Positions 48,784 through 56,828 of a DNA stretch of 60,792 bases are shown here, one piece after another. Below the pieces are notes generated by a model. It did no database searches, was not told where the DNA came from, and saw only the letters and a program-made list of their open reading frames with translations. Made by a program: the position numbers and the translations under genes. How positions within the stretch are numbered: position 1 is the first letter of the stretch; each line of letters starts with the position of its first letter. The stretch is from Pseudoalteromonas rubra (GTDB lineage: Bacteria > Pseudomonadota > Gammaproteobacteria > Enterobacterales > Alteromonadaceae): NCBI RefSeq assembly GCF_000967655.1, contig NZ_JXYA01000037.1:1-60792 (forward strand), given 5' to 3'.

Positions 48784-49188
48784 CCCTATCACCACCGCAT
48801 ATCGCAGACCCTTACCCGCAGTCACCAGCAACAGGAAAAGGCTAAATCGAGTGCGAAAAACACCGGCAACCAGCGTGAGCGGATCGCCCACCACGGGCAG
48901 CCAGGCAAACAGCAGGCTATACACGCCATATTTCTGAAATTGCCGCTGCGCCTTGTCCATTGCTGGCCTGGAAACGGGAAACCAGCGTTTGTTTTCAACT
49001 CGGCTCACCATAGTGCCCAAGTAATAATTTATCACACTGCCAAGTACATTGCCGGCCGTTGCACTGAGCCACAGCATTAACAGCGCCCCCTGCTGCTTTA
49101 CAACCAACCCACTCAGCAACAACTCCGAAGAGGCTGGCAATAAGGTTGCGGAGAGCAACGCCGAAAAGAACAAAGAAACATACAACAT
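48763..49188 (-). CDS. YqaA family membrane protein
   Basis: This 141-residue integral-membrane protein with about four helices has the YqaA/DedA-like (SNARE-associated Golgi) features: a reentrant LPASSELLLSGL near the N terminus and YSLLFAWLPVVGDPLTLVAGVFR near residue 90, where the charged-proline motif of DedA proteins lies. The DedA superfamily includes lipid-carrier translocases, but the role of the short YqaA branch is unknown. It is convergent with folX. Confidence 0.85.
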   Translation of the reverse strand: MLYVSLFFSALLSATLLPASSELLLSGLVVKQQGALLMLWLSATAGNVLGSVINYYLGTMVSRVENKRWFPVSRPAMDKAQRQFQKYGVYSLLFAWLPVVGDPLTLVAGVFRTRFSLFLLLVTAGKGLRYAVVIGLAAKLI

Positions 49189-49325
49189 GGTTGTGACACT
49201 CTGAAATGAACTCTGATGGGTTCAGGTGGGTGTGTTTAGGCGCATCCTAAGATACGTCGTTGAAACTTGCACTCACCTGAAAAATACGCATTAATGGGGA
49301 GCATTGTAACGCAAGGACCACAATA

Positions 49326-49832
49326 ATGATAAAACGTCTCGCCATGGCTGCTTTGATAGCTGCGCTGGGCAGCCAGCTTAGCGCCTGTCATACCACACAG
49401 CAGCCCGTCCCCCATGCAAAGGGGTATGAAACTTACATCAATCCGGGTGACATCTTCAAGCATACTCAGCTGACCAATATAGATGGCCAACCAGTCGTGC
49501 TGGCCCGGGGAAAGAAGCTGGTAATTCTGTTTGCCACCTGGTGTTCTGACTCTCAACGCACCCTGAATGAACTCAAGGCGTCTGCGTTGCTGACGGATCC
49601 CACGCTGCAGATCATTGCCATAGGCCGTGAAGAAGATGCCGATACACTCAAAGCATTCCGAACATCCTTTGGTATCGACTTTCAGCTGGTTGCCGACCCC
49701 GATCGCGCCATTTACCAGCACTACGCCAATAAAGGGATCCCGCGCCTGATCATGCTGGACGAGCACAATCGGGTCGTGAATACACTGATTGGTGAACAGC
49801 CGGGGATCATTGAGCAGGTACGCTGGCGATGA
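49326..49832 (+). CDS. Thioredoxin-fold lipoprotein with a single active-site cysteine
   Basis: This 168-residue protein has a lipoprotein signal (lipobox QLSA-C, Cys21) and a thioredoxin-like domain of the TlpA/AhpC type (about 40-168). The strand FATWCSDSQRT holds the active site, but the second cysteine is Ser, so the motif reads CSDS instead of CxxC; the cis-proline loop KGIPRLIML is present. It should be anchored in the envelope. With one cysteine it may form mixed disulfides or act as a peroxidase-like or non-redox domain. The stop overlaps the DUF2721 start (ATGA). Confidence 0.8.
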   Translation: MIKRLAMAALIAALGSQLSACHTTQQPVPHAKGYETYINPGDIFKHTQLTNIDGQPVVLARGKKLVILFATWCSDSQRTLNELKASALLTDPTLQIIAIGREEDADTLKAFRTSFGIDFQLVADPDRAIYQHYANKGIPRLIMLDEHNRVVNTLIGEQPGIIEQVRWR

Positions 49833-50293
49833 ATGGGGATGTTGTCAGCATACTAACGATGGCCAAGGTGATCCAAACCGCGGTAGCACCGGTTTTTTTG
49901 ATCACCGGTATTGCAGCCACTTTGGGGGTCTTATCAAATCGTTTGGCGCGGATCACCGACCGAGCCCGATTGCTGGACCGTAAATTAAACAACAGCCAGG
50001 ATGAAGAGCTAAAAGATCACCTTACCCGTGAAATGCGCGCTTTACTTAAACGTTCGCGCTATATTCATGTGGCTTTTAGCATGAGCGTGCTGTCTGCGCT
50101 GTTAGTATGCGCCGTGGTCATGGTGCTGTTTGTGTCTCACCTGTATACCCTATCACTGGGCGTGACCCTGTCGAGCTGCTTTATCGCCGCCATGCTGCTA
50201 TTGATCTGCGCATTTTTGGCGTTACTCGCTGAGGTTTTTTTGGCCACTCGCAGCATGCGGCGTGGCATGATATTCAAGGATATCGGGGAATAA
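49829..50293 (+). CDS. DUF2721 family membrane protein
   Basis: This 154-residue protein matches DUF2721. It has one N-terminal helix (VAPVFLITGIAATLGVLSNRLARI), a charged cytoplasmic stretch with conserved Arg (RITDRARLLDRKL), and two C-terminal helices (about 83-105 and 112-137). Function is unknown. Translation is coupled to the upstream lipoprotein by a 4-bp overlap, so the two may work together at the envelope. Confidence 0.82.
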   Translation: MNGDVVSILTMAKVIQTAVAPVFLITGIAATLGVLSNRLARITDRARLLDRKLNNSQDEELKDHLTREMRALLKRSRYIHVAFSMSVLSALLVCAVVMVLFVSHLYTLSLGVTLSSCFIAAMLLLICAFLALLAEVFLATRSMRRGMIFKDIGE

Positions 50294-50467
50294 CCAGCTC
50301 ATTTACGACACGTGACCCAAACACACAACCTTTTCATTCATGCCCGGGCTGTGAAAGCAGCCTGAGCGAATACTTCTCCTGTCCATCCATCACCTTATGA
50401 CGCTCACAATGGATAGCGCTATTACTAACCGTGATAGCGCCAATCCTGCTCCTTCGCGCTCAGCCAT

Positions 50468-50504
50468 AAAAAAACCGCCCCGGGCGAACCCGGAGCGGTT
50501 TTTT
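50468..50504. terminator. Bidirectional intrinsic terminator
   Basis: The stem pairs ACCGCCCCGGG with CCCGGAGCGGT (one mismatch) around a CGAA loop. It has A residues on the left and T residues on the right, so it can end both DUF2721 transcripts and the convergent subtilase transcript (stop at 50527). The 175 bases before it show no other feature. Confidence 0.9.
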
Positions 50505-50526
50505 CAACTAATGCTTAATTAGTTGC

Positions 50527-53500
50527 TTATTTACGCTTACGGCGGCGTAGTGCTGCAAACGGTGCTGCAAGTAACGTCAACCAAGCCAGTGAACCTGAAT
50601 CATCGTCGTCATTGTCATCACCACCAGTCACGTTAGTCACGTTAACACGTACAGTTACAACCTCTGATACAAACTGTGCAGAGTCTTTCGCCTGAACCTG
50701 GAAGCTCACTTCTTTTTCAAATTCGAAGTCAATTTCGCCGCTCACACGGACGGCGCCATCAGCGTCAACAGTGAACAGATTAGTACCCGTTACGATGAAC
50801 TCAGTTACAGGTGATACATCTGCATCTGGGTCAGAGTAAGCCAGTCTGCCGATAACAGTACCTAGCTGAGCGTTTTCAGTTACTGAGAAGATTTGACCGT
50901 GGTCAACCACTGGTGAGTGCAGTGCAGGGTTCAGTACAACATCAACCGTTACGTCAACCATCTCAGACTTCAGACCTACGCTGTCTTCAACCATTACTTT
51001 GAAGGTATAGCTCGGCACTGCCAGCTGGTTGACTTCAGCTGTTGTTACCAGTTCACCTTTCTCGTTGATTTCAAACAGGTCAGTACCTTCTACAGTACCA
51101 CCAACAATGCCATCAGCTGCGCTTTCAAATACAGCGTAGTCAAGCGTACCAACAACAGTACCGGCTGGTGCACCGTCCATCATGCTGAACACTTGGCCGT
51201 GTGCAACCACTGGCATCTCGTCATGCTCATTGGTCACTGCGATTTCAATGTCAGTCATGGTTGAAGAACCCAGAGTGTCCATCGCCATCACTTTCAGCTC
51301 TACGCTTTCAACGCCCATCTCAACGTCTAGATTTTCAGAGCTTACCAGTGAGATAACGCCCTTATTGTCAATCGCGAAGCTGTCTGCGTGCATGCCTTCT
51401 ATACGGTAACCCATAATTGGGAACGCAGGAGACTCAGCACCGAAGGTAACCGTTGCAACAGGCATTGGCTCAGCGTTTTCGCTTACGCTCAAGTCACCGT
51501 CAACAACCAGTTCAGGTAGCGCTGGTACGTCCAAGTCACCTGGCACAACTGCCATGACGTTTGTGCTTGTAGTGGATGTGAACGCAAATGGCATATCGAA
51601 CTCAACCATCGCTTTTTCACCTGGTGCCAACTCTCTTAGTGCTTGATCTTCACTGTCTTTCAGCGTGACCGTCGGGTTCATACCAAAGATAAAGCCACCA
51701 TTTACTGAATCAGTCGGCTTATCCCAGATACCAACATCGTAGTTTTCCAGACCAACAAACGCCTGAATACCAAATGGCATGCCAACCGCGTCTGCATTCA
51801 GCCCCAGTAATTCAGTACACGCAGCAAATGTTACAGTGTCTTCACCAGACTCATGTAACATAGGCGTACCCCACTCCCACTGATCCTCGCCATCAACGAT
51901 TGAACCAATCAGTGTACGGCTACGACCACGCACTGCGGCATTGTCACCAACATCGTTCAGGTTCGTCATGAACTTATCAGCAATACCGTCGTTGTTAAGA
52001 TCAAACTCCATACGGTAGCCAGCTTGACGCAGGTGGTTAAGTCCATCCTGTAACTGAATAGAGAAAGTTGTGAAAATGCCTGAATCACAGTTATCGCTTT
52101 GGAATGCTGCGGTTGTAACCGACTTGATGTCAAATTGACGGTTATCATCTTCACTGATTGCCACAACTTGCTCAGCCATACCCGAGATAGCCACAGCACC
52201 GGTGTTCTTAACCATCAGGTGAGACATTTCCTCGCCAGCTTCGATACCAAACTCAGCTTCCTCAGCTGCTTTTGGCAGTACGTGGTAAACAACATGCAAA
52301 TCATGGTCGCCATCTGTTGCCGCATCATCAAAGATTAAGGCACCGTCGTACTCAGCTAAATCCAGTGCTGCAACACCTTGTGCCAGTTCGTCATTGTCGA
52401 ACGGGTTCATGATGCCAAACTCAGGCAGCTTGCTTGGATCTATGGTCATATCAACGTCAATCAGGATTGTCTGATTTGCTGGTACAACTACTGTCTGCGG
52501 GTGCTCAAACATCACTGCGCCAGAGTCCACATCGTTCTGATAGCGGTGCTCCATGCGCAAGTTATAAGTGCGCTCTTCATTTGAGAAGTTACGTAACACG
52601 ACAGACTTAGTATAGGTTTTAGTCTCTGCAAGACGTTTAGCACCAAACGACAGAGCCGCTTGCTTAGTATCAAACTCTGGCAGGTCTACCCAGGCAGCCA
52701 CAGGCGACGCAATCGCTTTTTCAACGTCAACCAGACCCGCACCGATGCGGCTGATTGGCGCCAGTGGTGACGCAGGGTCAACATTCAATGAATCTACATG
52801 GATATCCAGGTTGGCAGTGTTCATCAGCATTGCTTTGATTTCAAAGGCATCCAGCTCAGGACGACCTTCTTTCATCAGTGCCACAGCACCTGCCACGATT
52901 GGGCTTGCCATAGAGGTACCAGACTTTCTGTGCAGCTGATCACCGCTACCTGGAAGCGCCGCCAGAATATCTGAACCCGGTGCCGCAATTTCAGGCTTCA
53001 ACAAACCGTCCATTGAAGGACCACGTGAAGAGAAGTCAGACACGCCGCCGGTCTGAGATTTCAAAGTACCAGAGATGCTATAGGTTGCCGCGCCATCACG
53101 CAGTTGGTTTTTAAGCGCTGCACCGGCTGCAAAGTTAATACCCACAGACGGGATAGTCACTGCCGCATCGCTACCACCCATAGGTGCTGGTGTACCATCG
53201 TCATTGTTGTTCGCAATCAGAACCAGTGCTGCACCACGCTCCTGAGCATTAAGTACTTTCTCTGTGAAAGCACAGGCACCACGGTCAATCAGAACCGCTT
53301 TACCTGTAAAGTCCATGTCAGCAAACGGGTTTGCTCCGCCATCCAGGTCACAGCCATTTTGGTTTTCGCTTGGGTAAACCAGCTCGGCGTCGTCTTGGGT
53401 AAAGGCAAAAGCTGCTTGCGGGCCAAAGCTCGCAGGCTGGATCACAGTTTCTGAACCGGCCATTGTGCCTTCACCGAACAGGCTCTCAAGTGTAGGGTGA

Positions 53501-54579
53501 GTCAAAGACGCAACTGAAATCGCATTAGGTGTTGTACTTGGGCCACCAACACGGAACGGAATATCGTCGTCATTACCGGCCGCAATGATCATGTTGGTGC
53601 CTAACTCAACCGCGCGCTGGATAAGGTATTGTGTGCCGTCGCCGGTGTACGTGCTACCAAATTCGCCACCCAGTGACATATTCATCAGGTCAACACGGTC
53701 GCTGATGTCGCCATCACCATTGGGATCCATTGCCGCCTCAAGTGCGTTGATCTGCGCAGCCCAGGTACAACCCTCATCACCACACACTGAATACACATAC
53801 AATTCAACATCTGGTGCGATACCCGTTACATCATGTGATACGTGGGTACCGTGGTCAGAAAGTCCATCCGCTTCCGGGCGAAACTTAGGATCATCCTCAA
53901 TCGGGTCAGCATCGTTACGTACAAAGTCGTAACCACCTTTTACCTGACCCTGTGGCCAAGCTACAGTTGTCGGGTCGGCAGCTTCCGCTTCATAAGCTTC
54001 GACTGTACCGGCGGCTTCGTTAAATACTTTGTGTGTGTAGTCAATACCAGTATCCAATACTGCTACTTTGACATCTTTACCGGTGACATTCAGGTTTTGT
54101 TTTACGGCATCAGCACCGATGTAACCTGAGCTCTCTTCAACAAACAGTCGCGAATTTCGAAGTGGTAAAATACGCTCTACAGAAGCATCATTACGCAGTT
54201 TATCAAGTGTGCTGTCGGATGCCTCAACGATCAGCGTAGAAGCCAGCACTTTGGTTGAACCCAGTACTTTAGCACTCGGCTCAAGCTTTTGAATTTGTTC
54301 TCTTAAATTAAACTGTGCGGCCTGTACGGTGGCATATGTATGCTTTGCTGCGGCTCTGCTGTACGTACCTTTAGACATCAGGTCAACCGCTGTAGACTGC
54401 TTCAGAACAACTAGATATGCTCCTGCTCTTTCCTGTTGCGGGTTGCTGAGTGCTTCAGCTTTTACCTGTAAAGAAGCGGGTGCTGTTGGAAGCTGCGTCG
54501 CAGCCGTCGCTGACGCTGCCATTAATGCACCTGAGACCGCTGTTGCTACCGCGGTGGCTTTAAATGAATACTTGGCCAT
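50527..54579 (-). CDS. Large secreted subtilisin-like protease with cadherin-type repeats and GlyGly-CTERM-like tail
   Basis: This 1350-residue S8 peptidase has a signal peptide (about 1-27), an I9-like propeptide (about 52-145) and the catalytic triad Asp176 (VAVLDTGID), His243 (DHGTHVSHD) and Ser556 (SGTSMASPIVAG), with oxyanion Asn336. A PA domain is inserted at about 375-505. Beta-rich domains follow, then two or three cadherin-like repeats (each around PVVxHGQ...F). The C terminus has an Asp-rich stretch, an SGS motif, a hydrophobic helix and RRRKRK, resembling the GlyGly-CTERM signal processed by rhombosortase after type II secretion. The ATG at 54579 has AGGGGAA upstream; an in-frame ATG at 54663 overlaps the likely promoter. 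It probably degrades extracellular protein. Confidence 0.92.
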   Translation of the reverse strand: MAKYSFKATAVATAVSGALMAASATAATQLPTAPASLQVKAEALSNPQQERAGAYLVVLKQSTAVDLMSKGTYSRAAAKHTYATVQAAQFNLREQIQKLEPSAKVLGSTKVLASTLIVEASDSTLDKLRNDASVERILPLRNSRLFVEESSGYIGADAVKQNLNVTGKDVKVAVLDTGIDYTHKVFNEAAGTVEAYEAEAADPTTVAWPQGQVKGGYDFVRNDADPIEDDPKFRPEADGLSDHGTHVSHDVTGIAPDVELYVYSVCGDEGCTWAAQINALEAAMDPNGDGDISDRVDLMNMSLGGEFGSTYTGDGTQYLIQRAVELGTNMIIAAGNDDDIPFRVGGPSTTPNAISVASLTHPTLESLFGEGTMAGSETVIQPASFGPQAAFAFTQDDAELVYPSENQNGCDLDGGANPFADMDFTGKAVLIDRGACAFTEKVLNAQERGAALVLIANNNDDGTPAPMGGSDAAVTIPSVGINFAAGAALKNQLRDGAATYSISGTLKSQTGGVSDFSSRGPSMDGLLKPEIAAPGSDILAALPGSGDQLHRKSGTSMASPIVAGAVALMKEGRPELDAFEIKAMLMNTANLDIHVDSLNVDPASPLAPISRIGAGLVDVEKAIASPVAAWVDLPEFDTKQAALSFGAKRLAETKTYTKSVVLRNFSNEERTYNLRMEHRYQNDVDSGAVMFEHPQTVVVPANQTILIDVDMTIDPSKLPEFGIMNPFDNDELAQGVAALDLAEYDGALIFDDAATDGDHDLHVVYHVLPKAAEEAEFGIEAGEEMSHLMVKNTGAVAISGMAEQVVAISEDDNRQFDIKSVTTAAFQSDNCDSGIFTTFSIQLQDGLNHLRQAGYRMEFDLNNDGIADKFMTNLNDVGDNAAVRGRSRTLIGSIVDGEDQWEWGTPMLHESGEDTVTFAACTELLGLNADAVGMPFGIQAFVGLENYDVGIWDKPTDSVNGGFIFGMNPTVTLKDSEDQALRELAPGEKAMVEFDMPFAFTSTTSTNVMAVVPGDLDVPALPELVVDGDLSVSENAEPMPVATVTFGAESPAFPIMGYRIEGMHADSFAIDNKGVISLVSSENLDVEMGVESVELKVMAMDTLGSSTMTDIEIAVTNEHDEMPVVAHGQVFSMMDGAPAGTVVGTLDYAVFESAADGIVGGTVEGTDLFEINEKGELVTTAEVNQLAVPSYTFKVMVEDSVGLKSEMVDVTVDVVLNPALHSPVVDHGQIFSVTENAQLGTVIGRLAYSDPDADVSPVTEFIVTGTNLFTVDADGAVRVSGEIDFEFEKEVSFQVQAKDSAQFVSEVVTVRVNVTNVTGGDDNDDDDSGSLAWLTLLAAPFAALRRRKRK

Positions 54580-54944
54580 AGTTTCCCCTAGGACTTGTTG
54601 TGTAAAAGATGTTTCTTTTAGTTTTAGAGAGTAGATTCGTCCATCAATATAGTGTGACTTCACTGTTAATTACAATATTAAACACACAAAGAAGTTACAA
54701 AGTTTTCAATCAAATCACAACAATAGGCACAAGCCTATGTTTATTAAGAAGTTTGAGACTGTAAACAAACGTAAACCAATACGCCATCATGTTGTCACAT
54801 TGATGAAGTTGTAAAGCAAAGAGAACAAAAAAAATACAAATTGAACATCAACTTTAGTCCAGAACACCCAACTCGTCTAAGAGACTTGCAATATCTTTTG
54901 TAAAGGCATAGAAAAGGAGCTGTTTTTTAATTTAAGGGGTCAAA
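54580..54944. other. AT-rich divergent intergenic region (subtilase / cytochrome c')
   Basis: This 365-bp gap holds the 5' leaders of two divergent genes. A small perfect palindrome ATAGGC-ACAA-GCCTAT lies at 54723-54738 and could be an operator. TTGATG (54802-54807) has a distant partner CATCAA (54846-54851). No coding frame is credible here. Confidence 0.4.
54646..54675 (-). promoter_or_regulatory. Putative sigma70 promoter of the subtilase gene
   Basis: On the minus strand the -35 element TTGTAA (54675-54670), an 18-bp spacer and the -10 element TATATT (54651-54646) lie about 67 bp before the ATG at 54579. The position argues against the longer reading frame starting at 54663. Confidence 0.45.
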
Positions 54945-55394
54945 ATGAGAATCACGTTACTATTAACAAGTTTGCTAAGCGGACTCGCTCTGAATGTACA
55001 AGCAAGTTCAATATTCGAAAAACCAGAAGACGCCATCGAGTACCGTAAAGCCGCGTTTCAGCTGATCCGTTATCAGATTGGCGATATGGGCGATATGCTC
55101 AAAGGCAAGGTACCGTTTGATGCGGAGCGCTTTAAGCAGCGCGCAAACAATGCAGCCCAGCTGTCTGCAATGCCTTGGGAAGCCTTCCCGGCAGGATCTG
55201 ATAAAGGCGCAACAGACGCTTTACCAGCAATCTGGTCTGACAGAGCGACGTTTGATAAGAAAGCACAAGCTTTCGCAGACTATGCGCAAAAATTGTCGGT
55301 AGCAGCACAATCAGGTGACAAAAAGATCATTGGCGCGGCATTCAAAGATTGGGCAAAAGGCTGTAAAGATTGCCACAATTCATTCAAAGACTAA
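54945..55394 (+). CDS. Cytochrome c'
   Basis: This 149-residue protein has a signal peptide ending near ALNVQASS (about residue 22) and a four-helix bundle with the covalent heme site CKDCH close to the C terminus (CxxCH, about residues 140-144), the class II cytochrome c layout. Cytochromes c' are high-spin periplasmic hemoproteins that bind NO and CO; some protect against nitrosative stress. AAGGGG precedes the ATG. It is a single gene followed by a small terminator. Confidence 0.93.
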   Translation: MRITLLLTSLLSGLALNVQASSIFEKPEDAIEYRKAAFQLIRYQIGDMGDMLKGKVPFDAERFKQRANNAAQLSAMPWEAFPAGSDKGATDALPAIWSDRATFDKKAQAFADYAQKLSVAAQSGDKKIIGAAFKDWAKGCKDCHNSFKD

Positions 55395-55409
55395 GCTTAT
55401 AAAATAAGT

Positions 55410-55440
55410 AAGGCAGCTGGTGCTGCCTTCGTCTTTAATT
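55410..55440 (+). terminator. Likely terminator of the cytochrome c' gene
   Basis: The stem AAGGCAGC-TGGT-GCTGCCTT (55410-55429) is followed by the moderately T-rich CGTCTTTAATT. It begins 15 bp after the stop. Confidence 0.6.
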
Positions 55441-55496
55441 CTGTATCTCGGCACATTAGGTCATGTCGAGTTGGCCTGACTGGCCAGTTTACCCGC

Positions 55497-55679
55497 TCAA
55501 TCATCTAAAAAGTCTAGGTCGTCCTCTCCAAGATTACGTTTCAGCCGTTTCTGCTCCAGATAGTCATCCAGACGGCGTTTCACCCGCTTCTTTTGCTGTG
55601 CCTGTAATTCTTTGTCTAACGACCCGAAGTCGTCTTCATAATCGTCATCTAACGGATCATAGGAAAATGTTTTACCCAC
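55497..55679 (-). CDS. Small highly charged protein, PA3496-like
   Basis: This 60-residue protein has an acidic start (DPLDDDYEDDFGSLDKE), a basic helix (KKRVKRRLDDYLEQKRLKRNLG) and an acidic end (EDDLDFLDD). The central R-x-x-D-D-Y-L-E-x-K-R-L pattern resembles the PA3496 family of small gammaproteobacterial proteins linked to the envelope. There is no signal peptide. The GTG at 55679 is chosen because GGAG lies six bases before it; a TTG at 55691 would place that site inside the gene. The family assignment is moderate; the coding nature is supported by the ribosome site and the strong charge patterning. Confidence 0.6.
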   Translation of the reverse strand: MGKTFSYDPLDDDYEDDFGSLDKELQAQQKKRVKRRLDDYLEQKRLKRNLGEDDLDFLDD

Positions 55680-55993
55680 GATGAGCTCCAAAACTTAATT
55701 GTGCTAAATGGTCCAGCAGTCCACGCTGTGCTGACACTGCTTAAGTTAGTATTTAGCGCTAAATGCGGGCGCTGAAAAGCAAGACTTTTTTATCTATACG
55801 ATAAATATTTTTTATTGCCAAAATAGCCAATATACAAACTGGTTAAAATCACTATTTTTTGGTCATATCACTAACTAACAAGCACGCCAGCAAAGCGACC
55901 AAAACAATAAAAAGCCATTTTTATCAATAGCATAATAATCTGGCACTGTTTTTGTTACTTCCTCTGTGTCATCAACAGCCCAAGGAACATAGC
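55680..55993. other. AT-rich intergenic region with a 14-bp perfect palindrome
   Basis: This gap of about 314 bp separates the divergent small charged gene and the YggN-like gene. At 55751-55764 lies the perfect palindrome ATTTAGCGCTAAAT, a possible dimeric-regulator site. The stretch 55790-55950 is very AT-rich, and I see no gene in it. Confidence 0.4.
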
Positions 55994-56776
55994 ATGAAAA
56001 CAATTTTACTCGCTTCAACGCTGGTTTTATCTAGCCAGGCGATAGCCCATACCGATACACATTTTTCTGTCAACACTGATGAGTGCGCCGTAGATTTTAA
56101 AAACGATGTACAAATTACGCCCGATCAGGTGTATATCAAAAATGGCAATGGTCAGCCTGTGATGATAGACGCGCAGGGCTATCTGTATATCGCAGATCAA
56201 CCCGTTAATCTCAGCCAGGATGAACGCCTGGCCATGCAAACGTATGCCGACACCCTCAGGGCCGAACTGCCCAAAGTGGCCAGCATTGCATTGCAGGGCG
56301 TCGAGCTGGCCGGAGTCGCTATTGGGGAAGTCGCCTCCGCCTTCAATTTGCATAGCTTTGATACCTTGACTGGGCTGATTGACGAGCTGCACTCAGAGAT
56401 TGAAGGCGCGTTCTATCAACAAGGTACCTTTGTAATGGGTGAGCAAACCTTTAATGAGTTTGGTGAGCAGTTTGAGCACCAGTTTGAAGAAAAAATAGAA
56501 CAAGCCATAGAAGGTGCCATGATGGAGTCAATTGGCAGCCTGTTGGTTGCCATTGGATCTGAAATGGTGAACTCCGGTGGCGACATGGACAGCTTCGAGC
56601 AGCGCATGGAAAGTCTCGGCAGTGAGCTGGAGCAACGCGTCGAAGGCCAGGCAAAAGCTCTGGAGCAACAGGCCAACGCATTATGTGGCCGGTTTGAAAC
56701 AATTGCAGTACAAGAAGCACAGCTGAGTGCGATGATCCCTCAGCTAGAAGGCTATCAATTGTTTAACTATCGCTAA
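55994..56776 (+). CDS. YggN-like DUF2884 periplasmic protein
   Basis: This 260-residue exported protein has a signal peptide (ILLASTLVLSSQAIAH, cleavage near residue 19). Early segments CAVDFKNDVQITPDQVYI and the long acidic, helix-rich remainder (Glu/Gln-rich repeats about 140-235) match the DUF2884/YggN family. Function is unknown. The ATG at 55994 has AAGGAA upstream and gives the signal peptide; an in-frame start 42 bp upstream does not. It is convergent with the MocR gene. Confidence 0.8.
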   Translation: MKTILLASTLVLSSQAIAHTDTHFSVNTDECAVDFKNDVQITPDQVYIKNGNGQPVMIDAQGYLYIADQPVNLSQDERLAMQTYADTLRAELPKVASIALQGVELAGVAIGEVASAFNLHSFDTLTGLIDELHSEIEGAFYQQGTFVMGEQTFNEFGEQFEHQFEEKIEQAIEGAMMESIGSLLVAIGSEMVNSGGDMDSFEQRMESLGSELEQRVEGQAKALEQQANALCGRFETIAVQEAQLSAMIPQLEGYQLFNYR

Positions 56777-56788
56777 AGGTTTTCCCTG

Positions 56789-56828
56789 CGCAGTCAGCCA
56801 CACCGACATCAGTATTACACTGACTGCG
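56789..56828. terminator. Hairpin at the YggN/MocR convergent junction
   Basis: The 9-bp stem CGCAGTCAG (56789-56797) / CTGACTGCG (56820-56828) lies 12 bp after the yggN-like stop and overlaps the end of the MocR gene. An alternative pairing GCCACA/TGTGGC is also possible. There is no T-run. Confidence 0.45.

Noticed and set aside
54580..54663. N-terminal extension of the subtilase
   Set aside because: The extension covers the likely -10 box and has no ribosome site, while the ATG at 54579 has AGGGGAA and begins a normal signal peptide.
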